A stretch of DNA of 64,000 nt from Nocardioides rubriscoriae (GCF_008087085.1 NZ_VIYJ01000005.1:62001-126000), one strand, 5' to 3'. Shown: positions 1-9,354, counted from the stretch's first letter. Translations and numbers: made by a program. Notes: generated by a model not told the origin, from the letters alone.

Positions 1-1183
1 TGTCCTGCAGCACGGTGCCGTCGGCCTTGCGGGCCACGACGGTGACCACGCCGGGGGCGTCGGCGTCACCGAGGAGCAGGCCCTTGCCGCCGTCGGGCAG
101 CACGGCGGTGCCGGCACCGGCCAGCGGGGCGACCGGGACCGCCGTGGCGAGGTCGCCCTTGACGAACATGGACAGGCTCGCGGTGGTGGCGACGGTGGAG
201 TCGACCTGCAGCCCGACCGCCTGGCCGTCGCCGGTGCCGGCGGCGCGCAGCACCTCCGCGACCGGGACGACGACCACGCTCTGCGGCGGTAGGTCGACGG
301 CGTCGAGCCCGCGGGGCTCGAACACCGCGTCGCGCGTCACCAGGGAGACCGTGGCGCGTCCCTGGGACGTGGTGGGGTTGGCCAGCACGAGCGTGCGTGG
401 ACCCGAGCCGCTGGGGATGCCGAGCACCAGGTTGCTCGTCGCGGGCGCGGCCTGCGAGGCCAGCCCGTCGTCGCCGGTACGGCCGCCACCCAGGCCCCGG
501 ACGGTGTCGCGCACGCTGGCGGCGATGCGGCCGCGGACCACGGTCACGTGGAGCGCGAGCTCGTCGCGCCGGGGCAGGATCTCGGCGAGGGGCAGCGAGC
601 GCGACGCCCCGCCCTCGACGGTCACCCCGAGCAGCTGCGGGGCGTCGACGACGCCGTCGGCCCCCAGGACGGTGACGTCGACGACGGCGCGCCCCTCGTC
701 GGGGTTGACCAGCTGCAGGATCGAGCGGTGCTTGGCCCCGGCGCCGACCCCGGTGAACCACTGGTCGAACACGGGGGGTCGGCAGTCGAAGCTGGCCAGC
801 GGCGCTGAGAAGCGGCCCGCGACCAGTCCAGGGGCCAGGGCACCCTCGCCGGTGACCACGACGGCGCGCTGGTCGACCGGGACCGTGGTGGTGGCCCCGG
901 GGGCGACGTCGACGGCCTCGGGGTCACTGCCGCCGGCGCGGACGTCGACCTGGCCCGAGACCCCCGACGTCGAGGTCACGAGCACGTCGCTGCCCCCGGC
1001 CGGGCACACGACGCTCGCCCGGGTCAGCGGCGTCTCCTCGGGCGGGGCGCCCTCGCGGGCCCGGGTGGTGCCGGTGTCGACGAGCAACGCGGCGAGGAGC
1101 GCGAGCAGCGGGATGACGACCGCCGCGACGGTGGTGACGTCGAGACGGGCGCGCTTGACGCGCGCGGTGCGGGACGAGCTCAC
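1..1183 (-). CDS. DUF5719 family envelope protein, partial (C-terminus outside window)
   Basis: About 394 residues are visible before the window edge cuts off the 3' end. The start is GTG at 1183, overlapping the stop of the upstream glycosyltransferase as GTGA, so translation is probably coupled. A basic N-terminus (residues 1-15) is followed by one hydrophobic segment (about 17-35), then a long Ala/Val/Gly/Thr-rich beta-type region with no catalytic motif. This fits an anchored, exported protein of the DUF5719 type, which in actinobacteria usually follows a large GT2 enzyme. The molecular role is unknown. The family call rests on composition and neighbourhood, so it is good but not certain. 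Confidence 0.7.
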   Translation of the reverse strand, partial: MSSSRTARVKRARLDVTTVAAVVIPLLALLAALLVDTGTTRAREGAPPEETPLTRASVVCPAGGSDVLVTSTSGVSGQVDVRAGGSDPEAVDVAPGATTTVPVDQRAVVVTGEGALAPGLVAGRFSAPLASFDCRPPVFDQWFTGVGAGAKHRSILQLVNPDEGRAVVDVTVLGADGVVDAPQLLGVTVEGGASRSLPLAEILPRRDELALHVTVVRGRIAASVRDTVRGLGGGRTGDDGLASQAAPATSNLVLGIPSGSGPRTLVLANPTTSQGRATVSLVTRDAVFEPRGLDAVDLPPQSVVVVPVAEVLRAAGTGDGQAVGLQVDSTVATTASLSMFVKGDLATAVPVAPLAGAGTAVLPDGGKGLLLGDADAPGVVTVVARKADGTVLQD

Positions 1184-4068
1184 GGTTGCCTCCGCGATCG
1201 CAGGGTCGGCGCCGCGAGCACGAGGACGACGAGGAGCACGAGACCCTGGACGAGCAGCAGGACGACGCGCAGCCACGAGGTGCCGTCACCGGCGACGGCG
1301 TCGGGGTCGAGCGGCCGGTCGACCTGCCAGGCGCGGCTGCCGGGACTCGAGCTGGCCTGGACGAGACCGGACGCGGCGTCGAGGGCGGCCGCGACCGCGC
1401 CGTCGGCCGGCGACGGCAGCAGCACGTACTCGACACCGAGGTCGCCGAGGCGGTCGACCACCTCGGGGGTGGGCCGCGCGACCAGGGCGCGGATGGTCGC
1501 GGTCACGTCGGGGTCGGCGTCGGTGAGAGCGACCACCTCGTCCTCGCCGACGGTCAGGCCGTCGCCGCGACGCACGGTGTAGGTGATCGAGTCGATGACG
1601 CTGCCGCGCACGACCAGGACGCCGTGCTCGGGGCCGGTCACGGAGCGCTGCACCATGTAGGCGGGCACGAGGCCCTCGCCGGCGGAGGTCAGCTGGTCGT
1701 CGGCCGTGGCCCACCACACCGCGCCCGCGACGGGGACGACGAGGGCCGCGACGGCGCCGACCGCGGCCAGGACGCGCACGGGAGCCGACACGCGGTTGCG
1801 CACCGCCCCCTGGGCGCCGAGGACCACGGCGGTGACCAGGGCGGCCTGGGCGACGAGCAAGGGCGCCCCCAGCCCGGCGGGCGTGTCGGTGCCGGCCAGC
1901 GCGGTCGTGAGGGGGGCCAGCGCCGCGGCGACCACCGTCGCGACCAGCACGACGAGCCAGCACAAGGTGACCGGGATCCGGCTGGCCCGCGGCAGGAGCG
2001 CGAGCAGGGCGAGCACCAGGAGCACGGCCCCGATCCAGGAGGGCGCGCCGAGGTCGCCCAGGCGCCCCAGGACCAGGTCGAGGCGACCGCCGTCGGGCGA
2101 GGGCAGTCGACCGGTCTCGAGGACGAGCGCAGCGGCGTGACCCCCGGTGACGGCCGGGACCCACCACGGCGCGTGGAGGACGACGGGCACGGCGAGCGCG
2201 GCCGCCGGAGGACCCCACACCCCGGTCGACACGACGGCGGCGCGGGCGACCACGAGTCCGCCGACCAGCACCACGACGACCAGGGCCAGCGCGACCAGCC
2301 AGGCCACGGGTGCGAAGGCCGCGACGAGCGCGAGCAGCAGCCCGACCCGCCAGGCGGCGCGCCAGCGCCGATCGGCCTCGGGGTCGACGAAGCCCAGGCA
2401 GGCATGGGCCAGCCACGGCAGCAGCGCCCCGGCGACGACCAGGCCCAACCGGCCCTCGCCCCAGGCGCCCGACGTCACCGGGACCAGGGCGTAGGTGGTC
2501 GCGCCGCCGACCAGCAGCCAGCGCGGCGCGCCGCGCGGGCTGACCAGGCGGCCGGCGACCCGCAGGAAGCGGAAGGCACCCCACAGCGCGAAGGGCACCG
2601 CGAGCACGAGCAGGGCGCTGACGGTCGCCGACGGCCCCAGCACGGTGGCGGCCAGCGCGAGCACGACGACGTACGGCGGGGCCGGCACGTCGGTGCCGAA
2701 GGCCAGCGGGTGCCAGGTCTGGTAGTGCAGCGACCACCAGGCGCCGGCGTCGGCCGGCGCCGGCGAGAGCGCGCCGCCGCTGACCTGGCCCAGCGCGGTG
2801 CGCGCGGCGACGAGCATGCCGACCACGAGGAGCACGACGACCAGGGCGACGGGGTTGGTGACGAAGCGCGCCACGGCGCCGGTGTCGGCCAGGACGTCCT
2901 CGTCCTCGCGGGCCATCCGCTCGGCGCGCAGGCGCGCCGCCGCCTGCGAGGAGGGGTCGAGCTCGGCCGCGGCGACCCGGCGCCGCTCGGCGACGTCGGA
3001 AGCCTGGTTGCTGACGGCCGAGACCACGTCGCCGACGAAGTCGAGCCCGTGGCGGTAGGGCAGCCACGCCGGCGGCAGCAGCCGGCCTACGCGCTCGGTG
3101 TCGGGGGGTGTCGCCGACGCCGCCTGCCGCTCGCGGCGCTCGCGGCGCCCGGCCAGCACCGCACCGGGCCGGAAGACCACGGTCACCAGCGCCGCGAGGT
3201 CGTCGAGGGCCTCGCCCGGTGACCGGACGAGCAGGAAGCCGAGCATCCGCACCAGCGTGCCGAGGCTCAGCCGCAGCACCCGCCAGGGCAGGGACGCGGT
3301 GCTGCCGTTGACCAGCAGCGTGTAGAGCGCGGAGCGGCGCTCCTGGTAGTGGGTGTGGCGACCGGTCAGCGGCGTACGCCGCGTGCCCCGGTGGGCGGCC
3401 TCGGCGTGGAAGACCACGGCCTGCGGGACCACGAGGCTGGTGTGGCCCGCGGCCGCGGCGCGCCAGCCGAGGTCGAGGTCGTTGCCGAACAGGGGCAGCC
3501 GCGGGTCGAAGCCCCCGAGCTCCTCGAGCACCCGACGGCGTACGAGCAGGCCGGCCGAGCTGACCGCGAGGACCTCGCGCTCCTCGTCGTGCTGGCCCTG
3601 GTCGTACTCGCCGCGCTCCAGCCCGGTCTCGCGGCGCCCGGTGCCGGAGATCGTGACGCCGACCTCGACCAGACGGCGCAGCGAGGGCCACTCACGGATC
3701 TTGGGGCCGAGCAGGTCGACGTCGCGACGCCGCTCGGCGGCCGCGAGCAGGGTGACCAGCGCACCGGGCGCCGGGCGCGCGTCGTCGTGCAGCAGCCACA
3801 CCCACTCGGCGTCGGGGTGCGCGGCTGCGATCTGCTCCAGGCCCAGCGCGACCGCCGCCGGGAACGCCGTGGCCGAGGTCGCCTCGACCAGGTCGTAGTG
3901 GGCCGGCAGCAGGTCGCGGCTGTCGTCCTTGCTGCCGGTGTCGACCGCGACGACCGCGCCCACCGCGGAGCCCTGCTCGGCGATGCCCTCGACCACCCCG
4001 GGCAGCCAGCGCGCACCGTCGTGGGTCACGAGCAGCACGACGACGCTCGACTCACCGGGGGCAGACAC
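1180..4068 (-). CDS. Large membrane glycosyltransferase family 2 protein
   Basis: A protein of 962 residues. The first 230 or so form a GT-A fold GT2 domain: an early VVLLVTHDG strand, an HDD metal/nucleotide motif near residue 95, and a downstream FGNDLDLGWR acceptor-site motif. Residues from about 400 onward are a long series of hydrophobic segments with extracytoplasmic loops, like other polytopic envelope glycosyltransferases of actinobacteria. The start is set at GTG 4068 because TAGTGT (4077-4082, minus) ends 8 bases upstream, the leaderless spacing seen across this window; GTG 4080 is in frame but overlaps that hexamer. It is followed by the DUF5719 gene with a GTGA overlap. The sugar and acceptor are not deducible. 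Confidence 0.85.
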   Translation of the reverse strand: MSAPGESSVVVLLVTHDGARWLPGVVEGIAEQGSAVGAVVAVDTGSKDDSRDLLPAHYDLVEATSATAFPAAVALGLEQIAAAHPDAEWVWLLHDDARPAPGALVTLLAAAERRRDVDLLGPKIREWPSLRRLVEVGVTISGTGRRETGLERGEYDQGQHDEEREVLAVSSAGLLVRRRVLEELGGFDPRLPLFGNDLDLGWRAAAAGHTSLVVPQAVVFHAEAAHRGTRRTPLTGRHTHYQERRSALYTLLVNGSTASLPWRVLRLSLGTLVRMLGFLLVRSPGEALDDLAALVTVVFRPGAVLAGRRERRERQAASATPPDTERVGRLLPPAWLPYRHGLDFVGDVVSAVSNQASDVAERRRVAAAELDPSSQAAARLRAERMAREDEDVLADTGAVARFVTNPVALVVVLLVVGMLVAARTALGQVSGGALSPAPADAGAWWSLHYQTWHPLAFGTDVPAPPYVVVLALAATVLGPSATVSALLVLAVPFALWGAFRFLRVAGRLVSPRGAPRWLLVGGATTYALVPVTSGAWGEGRLGLVVAGALLPWLAHACLGFVDPEADRRWRAAWRVGLLLALVAAFAPVAWLVALALVVVVLVGGLVVARAAVVSTGVWGPPAAALAVPVVLHAPWWVPAVTGGHAAALVLETGRLPSPDGGRLDLVLGRLGDLGAPSWIGAVLLVLALLALLPRASRIPVTLCWLVVLVATVVAAALAPLTTALAGTDTPAGLGAPLLVAQAALVTAVVLGAQGAVRNRVSAPVRVLAAVGAVAALVVPVAGAVWWATADDQLTSAGEGLVPAYMVQRSVTGPEHGVLVVRGSVIDSITYTVRRGDGLTVGEDEVVALTDADPDVTATIRALVARPTPEVVDRLGDLGVEYVLLPSPADGAVAAALDAASGLVQASSSPGSRAWQVDRPLDPDAVAGDGTSWLRVVLLLVQGLVLLVVLVLAAPTLRSRRQP

Positions 4069-4128
4069 GGTCGACGACACTATCGGGGCGGTGCGGAGCG
4101 GGCCGATTCGTGGCCCGCGGTCGGCGGC

Positions 4129-4173
4129 AAAAACACGAGGACCCCGACCGTCGTCGGTCGGGGCTCCCTCGTG
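4129..4173 (-). terminator. Intrinsic terminator of whiB
   Basis: Read on the minus strand, the stem CCCCGACCG/CGGTCGGGG (4142-4150 with 4155-4163, loop TCGT) is extended by CACGAGG/CCTCGTG and followed by a run of five T (4129-4133). It lies just downstream of the whiB stop and ahead of the glycosyltransferase promoter. Confidence 0.85.
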
Positions 4174-4189
4174 CTGTGGTGCGGCTGGG

Positions 4190-4450
4190 TCAGACGACCC
4201 TCTTCTTCAGCTTGCGGCGCTCCCGCTCCGACAGCCCGCCCCAGATGCCGAAGCGCTCGTCGTTCATCAGCGCCGACTCGAGGCACTCGTCGCGCACCTC
4301 GCACGTGAGGCAGACCTTCTTGGCCTCGCGCGTCGATCCGCCCTTCTCAGGGAAGAACGCCTCGGGGTCGGTCTGCGCGCACAACGCGCGCTCCTGCCAC
4401 CCTGCTTCGTCTTCGTCTCCTGGGGCTTCCAGGAGGAACAGCTCCCTCAT
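4190..4450 (-). CDS. whiB: WhiB-family iron-sulfur transcriptional regulator (WhiB2/WhmD-like)
   Basis: 86 residues. Four cysteines at 24, 47, 50 and 56 (C-X22-C-X2-C-X5-C) would bind a 4Fe-4S cluster. GIWGG at 68-72 is the family turn, and the C-terminus is Lys/Arg-rich for DNA contact. WhiB proteins bind the region 4 domain of the principal sigma factor. WhiB2/WhmD types act in septation and division. The ATG at 4450 has GAGAGG 8-9 bases upstream; a TTG 33 bases earlier is less likely. Placement next to fbiA matches whiB2-fbiA in mycobacteria (recalled synteny). The gene ends in a strong terminator and is monocistronic. Confidence 0.93.
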   Translation of the reverse strand: MRELFLLEAPGDEDEAGWQERALCAQTDPEAFFPEKGGSTREAKKVCLTCEVRDECLESALMNDERFGIWGGLSERERRKLKKRVV

Positions 4451-4600
4451 GATGTGACCTCTCGACCCGTCATCGTCCCCCAAACAACATTGTCAGAATT
4501 ACATGCCTGTCATACCCGGAAGTCAAGCGGAACTCTGATATGCACCACAGATCGCCTCCCCCGGTCCGGACCAGTGGGGACGACCCGGCAGAGTAGGCCT

Positions 4601-5647
4601 ATGTCGATCTCCCAGATCACCGTGCTCTCCGGCGGCATGGGCGGCGCCCGTTTCCTGCAGGGGCTGCTCCACGGCATCGCCTCCGGCTCCCTCCCCGGGG
4701 TCGCTCCCGACGCCCGGGTCACGGTCGTCGCCAACACCGCCGACGACCTGTGGATGCACGGCCTCAAGATCTGTCCCGACCTCGACACCGTGATGTACAC
4801 CCTCGGCGACGGCATCGACCTCGACCGGGGCTGGGGACGTCGTGACGAGAGCTGGAGCGTCAAGGACGAGCTGGCGGCCTACGGCGTCGAGCCGACCTGG
4901 TTCGGGCTCGGCGACCGCGACATCGCGACCCACGTGGTGCGCACCCAGATGCTCGACGCGGGCTACTCGCTGTCGGACGTGACGACGGCGCTGTGCAACC
5001 GCTGGCTGGCCCCCCGCTACGGCGAGGGCGTGCGCCTGCTGCCGATGACCGACGACCGGGTCGAGACCCACGTCGCGATCGCCGACGAGACGACGCCGAG
5101 CGGACGTCGGGTCGTGCACTTCCAGGAGTACTGGGTGCGCCTGCGTGCCGCGGTGCCGGCCGAGGCCGTCGTCGTGGTGGGCCTCGAGTCCAGCACCCCC
5201 GCGCCCGGGGTCGTCGACGCGATCACCGACGCCGACCTGGTCGTGCTGCCGCCGTCCAACCCCGTGGTGTCGGTCGGCACCATCCTCGGCGTCCCCCGCG
5301 TCCGCGAGGCGCTGCGGGCGACCCGCGCGCCGGTGGTCGGCCTGTCCCCCATCGTGGGCGGCACCCACGTGCGCGGCATGGCCCACCAGATGCTGACGTC
5401 GATCGGGGTCGAGGTCAGCGCCGGGGCGGTCGGCCTCCACTACGGGTCCCGCTCGACCGGCGACGACGGCGTCCTCGACGGCTGGCTGGTCGACGATCGC
5501 GACGCCGACCAGGTCGACCGGGTGCGCGCCGGCGGCCTGGCGTGCGCCGCCGTGCCGCTGATGATGAGCGACGTCGACGCGACGGCCGCCATGGCGGCGG
5601 CCGCCATCACCCTCGTGACGGGTGCCGGCGCGGGCGGCGACGAGTGA
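4601..5647 (+). CDS. fbiA: 2-phospho-L-lactate / phosphoenolpyruvate transferase (F420 biosynthesis, CofD/FbiA)
   Basis: 348 residues. It transfers the phospholactyl or phosphoenolpyruvyl group from its GDP- or GPPG-type donor to the deazaflavin Fo, making F420-0 or dehydro-F420-0. The N-terminal TVLSGGMGGARFLQGL nucleotide-binding loop, ANTADD near residue 45 and the PSNP-VVSVGTIL segment near 225 are hallmarks. The ATG at 4601 is preceded by CAGAGT with a 6-base gap, compatible with a leaderless transcript. The stop overlaps the fbiB start (GTGA, 5644-5647). Fo synthase (fbiC) and the donor-forming fbiD are not in the window. Confidence 0.95.
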   Translation: MSISQITVLSGGMGGARFLQGLLHGIASGSLPGVAPDARVTVVANTADDLWMHGLKICPDLDTVMYTLGDGIDLDRGWGRRDESWSVKDELAAYGVEPTWFGLGDRDIATHVVRTQMLDAGYSLSDVTTALCNRWLAPRYGEGVRLLPMTDDRVETHVAIADETTPSGRRVVHFQEYWVRLRAAVPAEAVVVVGLESSTPAPGVVDAITDADLVVLPPSNPVVSVGTILGVPRVREALRATRAPVVGLSPIVGGTHVRGMAHQMLTSIGVEVSAGAVGLHYGSRSTGDDGVLDGWLVDDRDADQVDRVRAGGLACAAVPLMMSDVDATAAMAAAAITLVTGAGAGGDE

Positions 5648-6612
5648 CGGTCAGCGCGACGGCACCCGACGGGGTGCCGGAGATCGGGCCGGAGGACGAC
5701 CTCGTCGCAGCCCTGCTGCCCCTGGTCGACCTCGCCGACGGCGACGTGGTCGTGGTCACGAGCAAGGTCGTCAGCAAGTCCGAGGGCCGCGTGGTCAACG
5801 GCGCCCGCGAGGACCACCTCGCCGCCGAGACCGCGCGGGTGGTCGCCCGCCGGGGCCCCACGACCATCGTGCGCACCCGCCACGGGCTCACCCTGGCCGC
5901 GGCCGGCATCGACGCCTCCAACGTCGCCCTGGGCTCGGCCGTGCTGCTCCCCCTCGACCCCGACGCCTCGGCACGCCGCCTGCGCGAGGACCTGCTGGCC
6001 CGCACCGGGCGCAACGTCGGCGTCGTGGTCACCGACACCGCCGGCCGCGCCTGGCGCGAGGGCCAGACCGACATCGCCATCGGTGCGGCCGGGCTGCTGG
6101 TGGCCGAGGACTTCGCGGGTCGCGTCGACGCCCACGGCAACGAGCTCGCGGTGACCGCACCCGCCGTGGCCGACGAGATCGCGGGCCTGGCCGAGCTGGC
6201 GCAGGGCAAGCTCGGCGCCCGCCCGTTCGCGGTCGTGCGCGGACGCGCCGACCTGGTGCTCCCCCCGGGGGAGCACGGACCCGGCGCCGTCGCGCTGGTC
6301 CGGCCCGAGGGCGGCGACCTGTTCGGGTACGGCGCCCGCGAGGCCGTCGTCCGCGCGATCGGTGCCGCACCCGACGACGCGCTCCCGTTCGGCTCCCCGG
6401 TCACCGCCGCCGAGCTGGTCGAGGTCGTCGAGCGCGTGCTGCAGGTCCGGCTGGTCGTGGTCGACGACGACACGGTCGCCGCGCCCGGCGACACCGACCC
6501 CCGGGTCGCGGTGCTCGCCTTCGCCCACGGCTGGCTGCCGGCGCCGCACCCCCACGGCGACCAGTGCGGCGACCACCGCGACGATCTGCGCTTTGCCAGG
6601 TCCACTCCGTAG
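5644..6612 (+). CDS. fbiB: Coenzyme F420-0:L-glutamate ligase (CofE-type, without the FMN reductase domain)
   Basis: 322 residues. It adds L-glutamate units to F420-0 using GTP. The CofE fold is visible from VVVVTSKVVSKSEGR (about 35-50) through TDTAGRAWREGQTDIAIG (about 125-142) and RGRADLVLPPGE (about 200). Mycobacterial FbiB is about 450 residues because a C-terminal nitroreductase-like domain reduces dehydro-F420-0. Here only about 80 residues follow the ligase core and they show no FMN-binding motif. The start GTG overlaps fbiA. The stop TAG (6610-6612) is also the first three bases of TAGACT, a plausible -10 for the next gene. Confidence 0.9.
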   Translation: MTVSATAPDGVPEIGPEDDLVAALLPLVDLADGDVVVVTSKVVSKSEGRVVNGAREDHLAAETARVVARRGPTTIVRTRHGLTLAAAGIDASNVALGSAVLLPLDPDASARRLREDLLARTGRNVGVVVTDTAGRAWREGQTDIAIGAAGLLVAEDFAGRVDAHGNELAVTAPAVADEIAGLAELAQGKLGARPFAVVRGRADLVLPPGEHGPGAVALVRPEGGDLFGYGAREAVVRAIGAAPDDALPFGSPVTAAELVEVVERVLQVRLVVVDDDTVAAPGDTDPRVAVLAFAHGWLPAPHPHGDQCGDHRDDLRFARSTP

Positions 6613-6654
6613 ACTCTGTCCGTTCCCCGAACCCCCGGAAGAGGTAAGCCGAGC

Positions 6655-7410
6655 GTGGCCAAGCCGTCCAAGACCGTCAAGACCGAGCGTCAGCGGCTGA
6701 TCGACGAGACCCTGAAGAAGCAGAAGTCGGCCGAGAAGCGCCGTGGCAACCTGATCGTCGCGGTCTCCGTCGTGCTGGCCCTCGGCATCATCGCGATCCC
6801 CGTGGTGCCGATCGTCAACGGCTGGTTCCACGAGGAGTCCTACGCAGACACCCCGATCGACGAGATCGGCGCGGCCGCCTCGGTCTGCCAGGACCCGGTC
6901 ACCAAGGCCGGCAAGGACGTCGGCACGCACGTCGACCAGTCCCAGACCGTCGACTACGACACCGCTCCCCCGGCGTTCGGCGCCCACTGGAACGTCCTGG
7001 GCCTGGCCCCGGCGACCTTCACCGACAAGTTCTACGACGCCAGCGACCGCCCGCCGCTCGAGGCGCTGGTCCACAACCTCGAGCACGGCTACACGATCCT
7101 GTGGTACGACGAGACGATCGCCGACAGCTCCACCCAGCTCGCCCAGGTCAAGGCGATCGCCCGCAAGTTCAAGGAGTCCGGCGACAACCTGAACTTCCGC
7201 AACAAGTTCATCGCGGCCCCCTGGACCAGCGACGACGAGGGCGGCAAGAAGTTCCCCAGTGGTCAGCACGTCGCCTTCACCCACTGGATGGGTAACACCA
7301 CCACCTCCACCGGTGTCTGGCAGTACTGCTCGGACGTGTCCGGCGGGGCCCTGGTCGCCTTCCTCGACAAGTACCCCTACACCGACGCCCCCGAGGCGAA
7401 CGCCCTTTAA
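6655..7410 (+). CDS. DUF3105 family membrane-anchored protein
   Basis: 251 residues, GTG start with GGAAGAGG about 10 bases upstream. The N-terminal 30 residues are Lys/Arg-rich (cytoplasmic), residues 32-54 form one membrane segment, and the rest is a soluble extracytoplasmic domain with the DUF3105 signature LVHNLEHGYTILWYDE near residues 140-155 and a pair of cysteines (near 81 and 223) that could form a disulfide. Function is unknown. A TAGACT hexamer at 6610-6615 overlapping the fbiB stop may be its promoter, giving a leader of about 40 bases. Confidence 0.85.
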   Translation: MAKPSKTVKTERQRLIDETLKKQKSAEKRRGNLIVAVSVVLALGIIAIPVVPIVNGWFHEESYADTPIDEIGAAASVCQDPVTKAGKDVGTHVDQSQTVDYDTAPPAFGAHWNVLGLAPATFTDKFYDASDRPPLEALVHNLEHGYTILWYDETIADSSTQLAQVKAIARKFKESGDNLNFRNKFIAAPWTSDDEGGKKFPSGQHVAFTHWMGNTTTSTGVWQYCSDVSGGALVAFLDKYPYTDAPEANAL

Positions 7411-7431
7411 GGGATCGGGGTCGGGCTCGGG

Positions 7432-8535
7432 TCACGTCAGGTCGGCGCGCCCGGACTGCTTGAGGGCCGCGACGATCGCCTTGACGTCCTGGGCGCGAGC
7501 GCGGGTGGTCACCAGCAGCGCGTCGGGGGTGTCGACCACGACCACGTCGTCGAGGCCGACCACCGCCACCACCTTGCCACCGGCCGGCACTACCAGGCCG
7601 GTCGCCGCGAGCGCCTGCACGAGCGAGTCGTCGCCCAGCACGGTGACCGAGGCCCGGTCGGGGTCGTCGAGCAGCGTGGCCAGCGAGTCGAAGTCACCGA
7701 TGTCGTCCCACCCGAACGCCGCCGGTACGACGACCACCTGGCCGGCTGCCGCCGCCGGCTCGGCGACGGCGTGGTCGAGGGCGATGCGGGGCAGCCGGCC
7801 CCACGCCTCCTCCAGGGTCTCGGGGGCCGCGGCGATCGCGCGCAGCGCCGCCGCGAAGGCCGGGTCGCCCTCGGCGAGCAGGTCGAGCAGGACGGTGGGC
7901 CGCACCACGAACATGCCGGCGTTCCAGCGGTAGCGTCCGGTGGCGAGGTAGCCGTCGGCGACGTCGACCGACGGCTTCTCCACGAACTCCACGACCGACC
8001 GGGCGCCCGGGTGGCCCTCGAGGTCGTCGCCGAGGTGGATGTAGCCGAAGGCCGAGGACGCGAAGGTCGGCTCGATGCCGATCGTCACCAGCCACCCGTC
8101 GCGGGCGGCCCCGACGGCGGTCCGGACGCAGTCACCGAAGGCGGCCGGGTCGGCGATCACGTGGTCGGCTGCGAAGGAGCCCATCACGGCGTCGGGGTCG
8201 CGGCGCTCGAGCATCGCGGCGGCCAGGCCGATCGCGGCCATCGAGTCGCGGGCCGACGGCTCGGCGACGATCGCCGCCTCGTCGACCTCGGGCAGCTGTG
8301 CGGCCACGGCGTCGCGGTGCGCGCGTCCGGTGACCACCAGGAAGCGGTCCTCGACCAGCGGGGCGAGCCGGTCGTGGGTGCCCTGAAGCAGCGAGCGGCC
8401 GCTCCCGGTCAGGTCGCGCAGGAACTTCGGGGACGACGAGCGCGACAGCGGCCACAGGCGGGTGCCGGCGCCCCCGGCGGGCACCACCGCCCACAGCCCG
8501 TCGATGGGGTCAGGGACCGAGGAGGGAGCGCTCAT
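7432..8535 (-). CDS. manC: Mannose-1-phosphate guanylyltransferase
   Basis: 367 residues. It makes GDP-mannose from GTP and mannose-1-phosphate, the donor for mannosylated lipids, glycans and proteins. Early residues AVVPAGGAGTRLWPLSRSSSPKFL give the nucleotidyltransferase loop GGAGTRLWPLS and the catalytic Lys in SPKFL. VEFVEKPS and WNAGMFV further on are typical. The usual C-terminal isomerase domain of bifunctional ManC is absent, so it is monofunctional. The ATG at 8535 is preceded by TACGCT (8542-8547, minus) with a 6-base gap, pointing to a leaderless transcript. It diverges from the TIGR03089 gene. Confidence 0.93.
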   Translation of the reverse strand: MSAPSSVPDPIDGLWAVVPAGGAGTRLWPLSRSSSPKFLRDLTGSGRSLLQGTHDRLAPLVEDRFLVVTGRAHRDAVAAQLPEVDEAAIVAEPSARDSMAAIGLAAAMLERRDPDAVMGSFAADHVIADPAAFGDCVRTAVGAARDGWLVTIGIEPTFASSAFGYIHLGDDLEGHPGARSVVEFVEKPSVDVADGYLATGRYRWNAGMFVVRPTVLLDLLAEGDPAFAAALRAIAAAPETLEEAWGRLPRIALDHAVAEPAAAAGQVVVVPAAFGWDDIGDFDSLATLLDDPDRASVTVLGDDSLVQALAATGLVVPAGGKVVAVVGLDDVVVVDTPDALLVTTRARAQDVKAIVAALKQSGRADLT

Positions 8536-8605
8536 GCCGGGAGCGTAGTGACTGGCGGCGCCGCCCCGACACCGGTCCGGAAGACCGGGCCGCCAGACTG
8601 GACCG

Positions 8606-9328
8606 GTGACCACCTTCAGCGCCGTCCTGACCGACCTGCTGCGCGCCGACGCGGGCCGCCCGCTGGTGACCTTCTACGACGGCCGGACCGACGAGCGGGT
8701 GGAGCTGTCGGTGACGACGTACGGCAACTGGGTGGCCAAGGCCGCCTCCCTGCTGGTCGACGAGCTCGACCTCGAGAAGGGCCAGAGCCTGCGGGTCGAC
8801 CTGCCGACGCACTGGCTGGGGCCGGTGTTCCTCGGCGCGGCCTGGACGGCGGGGCTGGTCGTGACGCGGTCCGAGACGCCCGACGCGGTGGTCTGCGGGC
8901 CCGACACCCTCGACCACTGGGCCGCGCGGTCCGACGACGTCGTGGTGCTGGCCTGCGCCCTCACGCCGATGGGCGTGCGGTTCACCGACGGCGTGCCGCC
9001 GGGGGTCCACGACGTCGGCGTCGAGATCTGGTCGCAGCCCGACGCCTTCACCGCGTGGGACCCGCCCACGGGCGACGACGTCGCCCACGACCTGGACGGC
9101 TCCCCCGTCACCCACGAGGTGCTGTGGACGGCGGCCGCCGCCGGGACTCTCGTCACCGACGGCGGCCGCCTCCTCTCGGAGGCGAACCCGGCTTCCCCAC
9201 CGGGGATCGCCTCCTTCACCGAGCCGCTGCTACGCAGGGGCTCGCTGGTCCTGGTCACCCGGGCCGCGCGGGAGCGTCTCGAGGCGACCTACGCCGCCGA
9301 GCGCGCTACCGCCCGCTTCCCTGCCTGA
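8606..9328 (+). CDS. TIGR03089 family protein (AMP-binding-like)
   Basis: 240 residues. It resembles the N-terminal part of acyl-CoA synthetases (VTFYDGRTDERVELSVTTYGNWVAKAA near the start, then LPTHWLGPVFLGAAWTAGLVV), but it is short and lacks the ATP phosphate-binding loop and the C-terminal hinge, so it is not expected to be an active ligase. This is the actinobacterial TIGR03089 family of unknown role. The GTG at 8606 follows CAGACT with a 6-base gap. In mycobacteria a homologue lies beside an LCP gene and manB, a neighbourhood echoed here. Confidence 0.85.
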   Translation: MTTFSAVLTDLLRADAGRPLVTFYDGRTDERVELSVTTYGNWVAKAASLLVDELDLEKGQSLRVDLPTHWLGPVFLGAAWTAGLVVTRSETPDAVVCGPDTLDHWAARSDDVVVLACALTPMGVRFTDGVPPGVHDVGVEIWSQPDAFTAWDPPTGDDVAHDLDGSPVTHEVLWTAAAAGTLVTDGGRLLSEANPASPPGIASFTEPLLRRGSLVLVTRAARERLEATYAAERATARFPA

Positions 9329-9354
9329 GTGACCAGACGTCATCGCCGGCCCGA

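Noticed and set aside
1186..3222. Very long open frames opposite or out of phase with real genes (for example 1186-3222 plus, 7771-11160 plus, 20655-24110 plus, 46981-49725 minus)
   Set aside because: High GC leaves few stop codons in shadow frames. Their composition is Arg/Gly/His-rich without domains and they lie over genes with clear families.
4450..4483. Longer WhiB starting at TTG 4483
   Set aside because: TTG is a weak start, and the ATG at 4450 has a good ribosome site and gives the normal family N-terminus.
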